From contig DJDD01000197.1 in assembly GCA_002430925.1 (NCBI GenBank), positions 15,784-33,438 of the forward strand: a stretch of DNA of 17,655 nucleotides. Direction: 5' to 3'. Source of the DNA: Flavobacteriales bacterium UBA5933. GTDB taxonomy: Bacteria; Bacteroidota; Bacteroidia; Flavobacteriales; Weeksellaceae. A program made the translations under genes and the position numbers. Shown in pieces: positions 6,941 to 12,438 of this stretch (the first letter of the stretch is position 1; each line of letters opens with the position of its first letter). Below the pieces are notes generated by a model. It was not told the DNA's origin. It saw only the letters and a list, made by a program, of their open reading frames with translations, and made no database searches.

Positions 6941-7083
6941 CATTCGCTATATCCGTATTTCGTATAATTACTTTGTTAAAAATAGTAAATTCTTTGATAT
7001 TCTATAGTATTAAAATATCATTTGTATGAATAACGAAGTGATTTTCCAAAAATTTATAATATTCAGTAATGGATAGCGAAATG
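6941..7083. repeat. Long imperfect palindrome with three nested arm pairs
   Basis: Outer arms CATTCGCTATATCC (6941-6954) and GGATAGCGAAATG (7071-7083), middle arms AATTACTTTGTTA (6966-6978) and TAACGAAGTGATT (7031-7043, 11 of 13 complementary), inner arms TGATATT (6995-7001) and AATATCA (7014-7020). The nesting order is consistent with one ~140-base hairpin with asymmetric internal loops, like a MITE or an attC-type site. Confidence 0.5.
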
Positions 7084-7104
7084 CTACAATTAAGAACTTT
7101 CATA

Positions 7105-7251
7105 TACTTAACATAACTTGCTATTATACACCTTTTTTATTTAATCTAAAAACATTCATTTAGTGCAAGTACCGTTTTGAATAAATGATTTTAAACTTAA
7201 AAAACTTTCTAAAAGACACATTTCATCACTAAATAAAGTTATCAGAAACAG
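7105..7251 (+). repeat. Direct repeat flanking the toxin-antitoxin module, copy 1
   Basis: From TACTTAACATAA to ATCAGAAACAG this matches 7944-8088 at roughly nine positions in ten by eye, with three or four single-base indels. Long identical blocks include CATTCATTTAGTG, ATTTTAAACTTAAAA and, near the end, ACACATTTCATCACTAAATA. It has no evident coding potential and shows no terminal inverted repeats of its own. Confidence 0.85.
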
Positions 7252-7363
7252 CGAATAGTAAAAATTTAATAACCTGATTTAAAATTAATTAATTGTTTTT
7301 TTCTTAACACTATTTTTTATACTTTTCGTAGACTATACCCTATATACATGATTTTTATAAATA

Positions 7364-7630
7364 TCACGGAAATACCTTATAGATATCATTACGTTTTACA
7401 AATTTTGCTAATTCGATAACGTTTTCATTTAAATAAAAACCTAAACGATAATCCCCAACTCTATACCTATAAGCCGTAGAATAACCTTTTAATTTCTTAA
7501 TGTTAGCAATATCATCTATACAATTAGATTTTTCTACTTGTAAAATAAATTCTTTTATTTTGTATTTAAGTTTTTTATCATTGATCTTTTTAATATCATT
7601 TAAAAAACTTTTTAAGAAAATAACTTCCAT
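7364..7630 (-). CDS. RelE/ParE-family toxin of a type II toxin-antitoxin module
   Basis: 88 residues, the usual length. The hallmark core is present: IKKLKGYSTAYRYRVGDYRLGF (44-65) with K48, R55, R57 and R62, then VIELAKFVKRNDIYKVFP at the C-terminus with R80 and Y84. This pattern is shared by RelE-type ribosome-dependent mRNA interferases and ParE gyrase poisons; the closing KRNDIYK is nearer the RelE/YoeB-like side, but activity cannot be assigned. The ATG overlaps the antitoxin stop (TAATG, one shared base), so the pair is translationally coupled with the antitoxin made first. Codons are strongly AT-rich. The module sits between two copies of a ~146-bp direct repeat, which suggests acquisition. 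Confidence 0.85.
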   Translation of the reverse strand: MEVIFLKSFLNDIKKINDKKLKYKIKEFILQVEKSNCIDDIANIKKLKGYSTAYRYRVGDYRLGFYLNENVIELAKFVKRNDIYKVFP

Positions 7631-7878
7631 TAATCTAATTCATTCATTATGTCCTCACGACTGACTACATCATTTCTATCAGATTGTTGCATAAGTAATA
7701 ATAAACCTAAATCTTCTTTTTCTTCTTCAGATAGAGCCTTTAATCTTTCATTTTCTTTATGTTCAACATAAAAAGAAATAGCTTTCTCCATTACAGATTT
7801 AACGCTTATTTCTTCAAAAGCAGATAGCAATTTTAATTTTGTTAAAAGTCTATCGTCTATGTCAATGTTTTTTCTCAT
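7630..7878 (-). CDS. Ribbon-helix-helix antitoxin partner of the RelE/ParE toxin
   Basis: 82 residues from the ATG at 7876-7878. The N-terminal half (KNIDIDDRLLTKLKLLSAFEEISVKSVMEKAISFYVEH) has a short beta-strand and two helices of the RHH/CopG DNA-binding fold; the acidic C-terminal half (SEEEKEDLGLLLLMQQ... VSREDIMNELD) is the expected toxin-wrapping tail. An in-frame TTG at 7897-7899 would add seven residues, but that TTG is the end of the TATATTTG -7 promoter element, so it cannot be in the mRNA; the ATG is preferred. The gene is first in a two-gene operon and is probably autoregulated through the inverted repeat over its promoter. Confidence 0.83.
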   Translation of the reverse strand: MRKNIDIDDRLLTKLKLLSAFEEISVKSVMEKAISFYVEHKENERLKALSEEEKEDLGLLLLMQQSDRNDVVSREDIMNELD

Positions 7879-7884
7879 AATTAA

Positions 7885-7925
7885 TATATTATATATCAAA
7901 TATACATATTACATATAATATACAA
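7885..7925 (-). promoter_or_regulatory. Toxin-antitoxin promoter with overlapping inverted-repeat operator
   Basis: On the minus strand TTG (7923-7925), an 18-base spacer and TATATTTG (7897-7904) match the flavobacterial consensus closely. A perfect 10-bp inverted repeat TATATTATAT / ATATAATATA (7885-7894, 7913-7922) brackets the -7 box, a natural site for the RHH antitoxin. The leader to the ATG is only about 12 bases. Confidence 0.7.
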
Positions 7926-8232
7926 AAATAATTTTACCTTGAGTACTTAATATAATGATTATTATAAACCTTTTTTATTTAATTTAAAACATTCATTTAG
8001 TGAAAGTACAGTTTTGAATAAATAATTTTAAACTTAAAAACTTTCTAAAAAGACACATTTCATCACTAAATAAAGTTATCAAAAACAGACAAAAATAAAA
8101 TTTTCAAGTTTCTTATAACTAAAATTTATTTTTAACGTATGATTTATTCAAATTTATGATTTTACAAAAAAATTCGTTATCTTAATAACGATTTATAATT
8201 ATTTATTAAATAGTTTAATTAAAATATAGACA
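7900..8232. other. Non-coding interval between antitoxin gene and TIGR00266 gene
   Basis: Holds the antitoxin promoter/operator, direct-repeat copy 2 (7944-8088) and the leader of the TIGR00266 gene, which includes the palindrome TCGTTAT-CTTA-ATAACGA (8174-8191). No gene is visible. No full TAnnTTTG box is seen before the TIGR00266 gene; TATCTTAA inside the palindrome (8179-8186) is the nearest match. Confidence 0.6.
7944..8088 (+). repeat. Direct repeat flanking the toxin-antitoxin module, copy 2
   Basis: Second copy of the repeat at 7105-7251, same orientation, running from TACTTAATATAA to ATCAAAAACAG. The two copies are 839 bases apart start to start and enclose exactly the toxin-antitoxin operon with its promoter. 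Confidence 0.85.
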
Positions 8233-9024
8233 ATGTACGCACACGAAATAGATTACGAAATACATGGGGAAGAAATGCAATTTGTAGAAATTGAATTAGA
8301 TCCTAATGAAACTGTAATCGCAGAAGCAGGTAGCTTTATGATGATGGATGAGGGTATAAAAATGGAAACAATTTTTGGTGATGGATCTAGGAAAACAGAA
8401 GGTTTATTTGGAAAAATTGTTAATGCAGGCAAAAGATTATTAACAGGAGAAGGTTTATTTATGACTTCTTACACAAACTATGGGCATGGTAAAAAGAAAG
8501 CTTCATTTGCTGCGCCTTATCCTGGAAAAATTGTCCCAATAGACTTAACCGAAGTAAATAATAAATTTATCTGTCAAAAAGATGCTTTTTTAGCTGCAGC
8601 AAAAGGTGTTTCTGTCGGAATTGAATTCAATAAAAAAATAGGAACAGGTCTTTTTGGTGGAGAAGGATTTATTATGCAAAAATTAGAAGGTGATGGAATC
8701 GCTTTTATTCATGCTGGTGGAACATTACATAAACGTATTTTAAAACAAAATGAAGTCCTAAAAGTAGATACAGGTTGTATTGTTGGTTTTGAAAAATCCG
8801 TTCACTACGATATTGAATTTATAGGAGGAATCCGCAATACATTCTTTGGAGGTGAAGGAGTTTTCTTTGCTACATTAAGAGGTCCTGGTGTAGTGTATGT
8901 ACAATCGTTACCATTTAGTCGCTTAGCAGATCGTATTATTGCTCATGCTCCTTCTGTTGGTGGTTCATCGAAAGGAGAAGGTTCTGTATTGGGTGGACTT
9001 GGGAGATTGATTGATGGAGATTAA
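8233..9024 (+). CDS. TIGR00266/AIM24 family protein
   Basis: 263 residues. The opening MYAHEIDYEIHGEEMQFVEIELDPNETVIAEAGSFMMMD and the glycine-rich middle (GLFGKIVNAGKRLLTGEGLFMTSY, then GTGLFGGEGFIMQKLEG) and end (NTFFGGEGVFFATLRGPG) are characteristic of the TIGR00266/AIM24 family, a trimeric beta-sandwich fold. No signal peptide or membrane span is visible, so it should be cytoplasmic. The biochemical role of bacterial members is not established. It is a single-gene unit: repeat and palindrome lie upstream, and a hairpin terminator follows. The ATG at 8233 is the first in frame and is preceded by an AT-rich leader without Shine-Dalgarno, as usual here. Confidence 0.88.
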   Translation: MYAHEIDYEIHGEEMQFVEIELDPNETVIAEAGSFMMMDEGIKMETIFGDGSRKTEGLFGKIVNAGKRLLTGEGLFMTSYTNYGHGKKKASFAAPYPGKIVPIDLTEVNNKFICQKDAFLAAAKGVSVGIEFNKKIGTGLFGGEGFIMQKLEGDGIAFIHAGGTLHKRILKQNEVLKVDTGCIVGFEKSVHYDIEFIGGIRNTFFGGEGVFFATLRGPGVVYVQSLPFSRLADRIIAHAPSVGGSSKGEGSVLGGLGRLIDGD

Positions 9025-9092
9025 AATATTTTAATCATTACCAAATATTCTGAATTAAAATTCGTTCGAATAATTTTTCTGAATAAATGTTG

Positions 9093-9140
9093 AAAACTGT
9101 ATTGAGAATAGAATTTTATTTTCAATAACAGTTTTTATTG
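9093..9140 (+). terminator. Terminator of the TIGR00266 gene
   Basis: AAAACTGTATTGA (9093-9105) pairs with TCAATAACAGTTTT (9122-9135) with one bulged A, followed by a T-rich run. A weaker imperfect palindrome (about 9045-9088, centred on ATTCGTTCGAAT) precedes it. Confidence 0.7.
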
Positions 9141-9188
9141 ATAAAGTAAACAAAATTTAACACGAATTAACCATTAAAAAATACTAAT

Positions 9189-10634
9189 TTGAAGAAAATA
9201 GTTTATGTCATATCATTTATTTGTTCCCACTATTTGTATGGACAAAATGCATTATCTTTTAGTAATGATCAATACAGTGGAATAAACGGAACTGTTTTAT
9301 CTCCAACTACACCATATTTTAATCCTAATAAATGGGATGTGAATATTATATCAAGTGATGTTTTATTTAGAAATGATTACGCTTATATTTCTGACCAAAC
9401 TTTCTTTGGATTATTACATGGTAATACGAAAAATGCTCAACCAAGAAAAGGAATTACAGGTAAAACACAATCAAATATTTTAGATTACTCTACTAAAAAT
9501 TTTATTTCATATAATCTAGAAAATGATATTATGGGACCATCATTTTCTATGAAACAAAAAATAAATAATCAGACTTTTCGTCTTGGATTATTCTCCCGTT
9601 TACGCCAACAAGGTTCTGTAAAAAATATTGACAATTACATGAAATTTCATAATGATAGAGTTTTACTCCCTTCTGATTATAGTTTTAACTCCGCAAAAAC
9701 TAATTTTATGAATTGGAATGAAATTGGCTTAAATATTTCTACAAATCTTTATACTACAAATACAGAAGAATTAATTATTGGAGCCAATATTAAATATTTA
9801 ATAGGCTTAGACGGAGCCGTTATTAATAGTAAAAGTCCTATAAAACTTGAAGCTAATTATATAGAGGTAGATTCTATTCATAAAAAATCAGAAATATATG
9901 CTAGCAATTATAATATAGAAGCAAGTTATGCGACAAATTATGATTTTGATAGAGATAAATATGTGTATAGAAATCGAGGAAATGGAGTTGGTATTGATTT
10001 AGGAATATCTTTAGTTGATAGAAGAATTAATGATGAGTTATATGATTTTAAATTAAGTGCTAATTTACTAGATATAGGTTATGTTAATTTTAGAGGAGAA
10101 AAACATGTTTTTTATAATCCAGGACAGCGTGTAAAAATAAAAAACAATCCTAATTTTGATGACGTAGAATTTGAAAGTATTGAACAATATTTAAAAGTAA
10201 TTAGTAAAGAGGTTTATGGCGATGAAAATAAATCGAAAGTAGGAAATGGTTTTACAATTGGCTTACCAACAAGTTTACATGTAAGCATGAGCAAAATGAT
10301 AAGACCTAATCAATATTGGAATGTGAACTGGATACAGAGAACGCCTATCTTCGAAAATAGTTTGAAACGAACGAATGTTTTGCAAACATCTTACTCTATA
10401 CAGAATAATGCAATTGGTTTTGGTCCTTCTTTATCGCTGTACAATTACGAGAAAGTTACGGTAGGAAGCTATTTAAGACTTGGTCCTTTAGTTATGGGCA
10501 GTGATAATATTTTACCTCTTTTTATAAAGCATAATAAACTAAATGCTTCTAGTATTTATTTTGCTTTGAAATTTTATCCTTTTTGGGATAATGAAGAAAA
10601 ACGTAGAAGTAGAGAAGATTGTGATTGTTGGTAA
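9189..10634 (+). CDS. DUF5723-like outer-membrane beta-barrel protein
   Basis: 481 residues starting at TTG (9189-9191). No ATG or GTG gives a better start: the TTG start yields KKIVYVISFICSHYLYGQN, a plausible signal peptide cleaved near LYG|QN, whereas the next Met lies beyond residue 110. The mature start (SNDQYSGINGTVLSPTTPYFNPNKWDVNII) resembles the DUF5723 family of Bacteroidota, where a 'YNG..S.FFNPA...KWDVN' segment opens a predicted barrel. Alternating hydrophobic strands continue through GIDLGISLVDRR, ANLLDIGYVNF and the final YFALKFYPFW. The tail after that (EEKRRSREDCDCW) is charged, with two cysteines. Function unknown; a structural or transport barrel is only an inference. It is followed by structured repeat copy B and then a terminator. 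Confidence 0.72.
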   Translation: MKKIVYVISFICSHYLYGQNALSFSNDQYSGINGTVLSPTTPYFNPNKWDVNIISSDVLFRNDYAYISDQTFFGLLHGNTKNAQPRKGITGKTQSNILDYSTKNFISYNLENDIMGPSFSMKQKINNQTFRLGLFSRLRQQGSVKNIDNYMKFHNDRVLLPSDYSFNSAKTNFMNWNEIGLNISTNLYTTNTEELIIGANIKYLIGLDGAVINSKSPIKLEANYIEVDSIHKKSEIYASNYNIEASYATNYDFDRDKYVYRNRGNGVGIDLGISLVDRRINDELYDFKLSANLLDIGYVNFRGEKHVFYNPGQRVKIKNNPNFDDVEFESIEQYLKVISKEVYGDENKSKVGNGFTIGLPTSLHVSMSKMIRPNQYWNVNWIQRTPIFENSLKRTNVLQTSYSIQNNAIGFGPSLSLYNYEKVTVGSYLRLGPLVMGSDNILPLFIKHNKLNASSIYFALKFYPFWDNEEKRRSREDCDCW

Positions 10635-10663
10635 TGGTACTTTCTAAAATACTATTTTATTCT

Positions 10664-10755
10664 GCAATAGCGATTGTAGCGGAAATCCTTTTTATGGAGC
10701 GTTGAAGCGAAATAAAAAGATTGGGAGCGATAAAGCGCGGCACGTAGTGATTGCC
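10664..10755 (+). repeat. Structured 3'-UTR repeat element, copy B (downstream of DUF5723 gene)
   Basis: Begins 30 bases after the DUF5723 stop in the sense orientation. Conserved blocks shared with copy A: GCAA....CGATTG.AG.GG, GGAAATCCTTTT, AAAAGATTGGGA.CGA, AAAGCG and TTGCC. The variable arm is shorter here (CTTTTTAT with ATAAAAAG around GGAGCGTTGAAGCGAA), and the last hairpin is GGCA....TGCC. A small rightward reading frame overlaps it but is not coding. It stands 5 bases before the terminator at 10761-10791. Confidence 0.75.
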
Positions 10756-10757
10756 AA

Positions 10758-10795
10758 AAAAATAAGCTTTACAAAAAATGCAAAGCTTATTATAT
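10758..10795. terminator. Bidirectional terminator between DUF5723 gene and ferredoxin reductase gene
   Basis: AATAAGCTTT (10761-10770) pairs perfectly with AAAGCTTATT (10782-10791). On the minus strand it is followed by a run of eight T, so it ends the reductase transcript well; on + it closes the DUF5723 transcript after repeat copy B. Confidence 0.82.
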
Positions 10796-10809
10796 GTTTT
10801 GTACTAAAA

Positions 10810-11862
10810 TTAGTCTATTGCTTTTACAACAGCTTTTTCAGCTTCTTTACGAGTACCATCAAATCCATCAACTCCAGATACAGTTGTATATTTTAATACA
10901 AATTTCTTTCCTGGATTCATTCTGTTATATACTGATTGGCACATAAGTGTTGCTTCGTGAAAACCACATAAAATTAATTTCAATTTACCTGGATAAGTAT
11001 TAACGTCACCAATGGCATAAATTCCTTCTATGTTTGTTTGGTAATCTAATGCATTATTAACTTTTATTGCATTTTTCTCTATTTCTAATCCCCAGTTGGC
11101 AATTGGACCTAATTTTGGAGAAAGTCCGAACAATGGAATAAAATAATCGGTATCGATATCAAAAGTTTCACCTTCTTTTTCGATGACTAAACCTTCAACA
11201 GTTTCTTGTCCTTTAATTCCTACAATTTCTGCTGGAGTAATTAAATTAATTTTTCCAAGATTTTTAAGTTCTATTACTTTATCAACAGAATCTAACGCAC
11301 CACGAAACTCATTTCTTCTATGAACCAACGTTACGCTTGCTGCGATATCTGCTAAAAAAATAGACCAATCTAAGGCTGAATCTCCACCACCTGCAATTAC
11401 AATTTTTTTATCGCGGAATAATTCTGGATTTTTAACGAAGTATTCAACTCCTTTTTCTTCGAAGTTCTCTATACCTTCAATAACTGGCTTACGTGGCTCA
11501 AAAGACCCTAAACCACCTGCTATAGCTACAGAATTACCGTGTATTTGTGTTCCTTTGTTTGTTGTTACAATAAAAGTTCCATCTTCTTGCTTATCGATTG
11601 TAGTAGCTTGTTCATTTAATGTAAAACCAGGTTCAAATTGTTTTATTTGTTCCATTAGGTTGTTAATTAGTTCACCTGCACCTACTGATGGATATCCTGG
11701 GATATCAAAAATTGGTTTTTTAGGATACAATTCTGTTAATTGTCCTCCTGGTTGTGGTAAAGCATCAATAATATGACATCTCATTTTTAATAAACCTGCT
11801 TCGAAAACTGCAAAAAGTCCAGTTGGACCAGCTCCGATAATAATTATATCTGTTTGAATCAT
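10810..11862 (-). CDS. Ferredoxin-NADP(+) reductase, thioredoxin-reductase-like type
   Basis: 350 residues, two Rossmann domains. FAD binding: GAGPTG (10-15) and PQPGGQLTELYPKKPIFDIPG (37-56), closing with YAIGDVNTYPGK (282-293). NADPH binding: VIAGGGDSALDWS (155-167) and HRRNEFRG (181-188), whose arginines suit the 2'-phosphate of NADPH. The TrxR CxxC redox pair is absent, and the C-terminus has the KYTTVSGVDGFDG extension of TrxR-like FNRs (YumC type) that covers the flavin. It moves electrons between NADPH and ferredoxin in the cytoplasm. It is transcribed alone from a promoter at about 11898 and ends at a shared terminator. The [2Fe-2S] ferredoxin at 5253-5585 is a candidate partner, not shown to be one. 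Confidence 0.88.
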   Translation of the reverse strand: MIQTDIIIIGAGPTGLFAVFEAGLLKMRCHIIDALPQPGGQLTELYPKKPIFDIPGYPSVGAGELINNLMEQIKQFEPGFTLNEQATTIDKQEDGTFIVTTNKGTQIHGNSVAIAGGLGSFEPRKPVIEGIENFEEKGVEYFVKNPELFRDKKIVIAGGGDSALDWSIFLADIAASVTLVHRRNEFRGALDSVDKVIELKNLGKINLITPAEIVGIKGQETVEGLVIEKEGETFDIDTDYFIPLFGLSPKLGPIANWGLEIEKNAIKVNNALDYQTNIEGIYAIGDVNTYPGKLKLILCGFHEATLMCQSVYNRMNPGKKFVLKYTTVSGVDGFDGTRKEAEKAVVKAID

Positions 11863-11897
11863 TTTTTCTATTATTTAGAACCTTACTAAATTGTAGG

Positions 11898-11935
11898 CAA
11901 ATTTACTAAATAAGAATTAATTAATCGATGATTAA
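11898..11935 (-). promoter_or_regulatory. Candidate promoter and palindrome upstream of ferredoxin reductase gene
   Basis: TAAATTTG on the minus strand (11898-11905) matches the -7 consensus, 35 bases before the ATG. No TTG is found at the usual distance; instead the palindrome TTAATC-GAT-GATTAA (11921-11935) covers the -33 zone, so an activator or repressor site is possible. Confidence 0.5.
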
Positions 11936-11969
11936 CATCAGAAAGAATTGTGGTTTTTTGAGAAATAAA

Positions 11970-12000
11970 AAAAGACAAACTCAAAATGAATTTGTCTTTT
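11970..12000 (-). terminator. Terminator of the tRNA-Met transcript
   Basis: AAAAGACAAA (11970-11979) and TTTGTCTTTT (11991-12000) form a perfect 10-bp stem with an 11-base loop; on the minus strand a run of T follows directly. It lies 7 bases after the tRNA 3' end. Confidence 0.82.
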
Positions 12001-12006
12001 GTTTCG

Positions 12007-12080
12007 TAGCGAAGAGCAGAATCGAACTGCCGACCTCAGGGTTATGAATCCTGCGCTCTAACCATCTGAGCTACCTCGCC
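12007..12080 (-). tRNA. tRNA-Met (anticodon CAT, elongator type)
   Basis: The minus strand reads GGCGAGGTAGCTCAGATGG... and folds fully: acceptor GGCGAGG with CTTCGCT (G1-U72 and G6-U67 wobbles), D arm GCTC/GAGC, anticodon stem CAGGA/CCCTG with an A-C mismatch next to the loop TTCATAA, T arm GCAG-TTCGATT-CTGC, discriminator A73, no encoded CCA. The anticodon CAT could also belong to lysidine-modified tRNA-Ile2; the overall sequence looks like the Bacteroidota elongator Met tRNA. The initiator is unlikely because three G-C pairs at the anticodon stem are missing. Confidence 0.9.
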
Positions 12081-12095
12081 TTGTTTTTAGTGGTG

Positions 12096-12127
12096 CAAAT
12101 ATAAGAGGTTATTTTGGATTAAAACAA
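12096..12127 (-). promoter_or_regulatory. Promoter of tRNA-Met
   Basis: On the minus strand TTG (12125-12127), a 21-base spacer and TATATTTG (12096-12103) match TTG-N17-23-TAnnTTTG exactly, with the tRNA 5' end 15 bases further on. Confidence 0.75.
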
Positions 12128-12179
12128 ATATTTTTGATAAAAAATTTAAAGAAAATACGATATATTTTTTAACCATTTG

Positions 12180-12209
12180 ATTCTCATTAAATCATGAGAA
12201 TATTTTTTT
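12180..12209 (+). terminator. Isolated rightward terminator-like hairpin
   Basis: ATTCTCAT (12180-12187) and ATGAGAAT (12194-12201) around TAAATC, followed by ATTTTTTT (12202-12209). No rightward gene lies upstream, so it may stop antisense transcription toward the atp operon or be a relic. Confidence 0.5.
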
Positions 12210-12386
12210 CAGTGTTTTATTAAAAATTTATATAAAACATAGTGTTTATAGTAGATTCAATGAATTATTGTAGGTAAGTAAAGTTTAAATATTTTATGTA
12301 TTAGCTAGAATATGTCGAAATAATAATCGTGATAGAAATTAAGAAAAATACTATTTAATAATTATAAAAAATGTCGATGAATAAAA

Positions 12387-12412
12387 AAAGCAATCTCAAA
12401 TGAGATTGCTTT
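12387..12412 (-). terminator. Terminator of the atpBEFHAG operon
   Basis: AAAGCAATCTCA (12387-12398) pairs with TGAGATTGCTTT (12401-12412) around AA: a perfect 12-bp stem with a run of T after it on the minus strand, 27 bases beyond the atpG stop. Confidence 0.88.
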
Positions 12413-12438
12413 GTATTTAGAATAAGATGTTTCTTTAT

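Larger units (their letters stand above)
6885..7363. other. Non-coding interval between DUF5677-like gene and toxin gene
   Basis: No credible gene. It contains the GTTAGCTGTAAT cassette-start motif (minus strand, about 6885-6897), a small perfect hairpin TACTTTAC-GAA-GTAAAGTA (6904-6922), a long imperfect palindrome (6941-7083) and the first copy of the direct repeat (7105-7251). The stretch 7252-7363, directly after the toxin stop, is AT-rich with no clear terminator. Confidence 0.65.
11863..12438. other. Interval between ferredoxin reductase gene and atpG, carrying tRNA-Met
   Basis: Contains the reductase promoter, the tRNA terminator, tRNA-Met, the tRNA promoter, an isolated rightward terminator-like hairpin (12180-12209) and the atp operon terminator (12387-12412). 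From 12210 to 12380 I see only AT-rich sequence without gene or clear signal. Confidence 0.65.

Noticed and set aside
7879..7899. Seven-residue N-terminal extension of the antitoxin from a TTG start
   Set aside because: The TTG coincides with the -7 promoter element, and the ATG at 7876-7878 starts exactly at the RHH strand.
7105..8088. Direct repeats as the two ends of an insertion sequence
   Set aside because: No transposase lies between them and the repeats show no terminal inverted repeats or target duplication; the enclosed genes are toxin and antitoxin.
10702..10896. Small rightward reading frame of 64 codons
   Set aside because: It runs through repeat copy B, the shared terminator and the 3' end of the ferredoxin reductase gene on the other strand; its apparent protein has no recognisable feature.
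12007..12080. tRNA as an integration site for a mobile element
   Set aside because: No repeated copy of the tRNA 3' end was seen elsewhere in the window and both neighbours are housekeeping genes.
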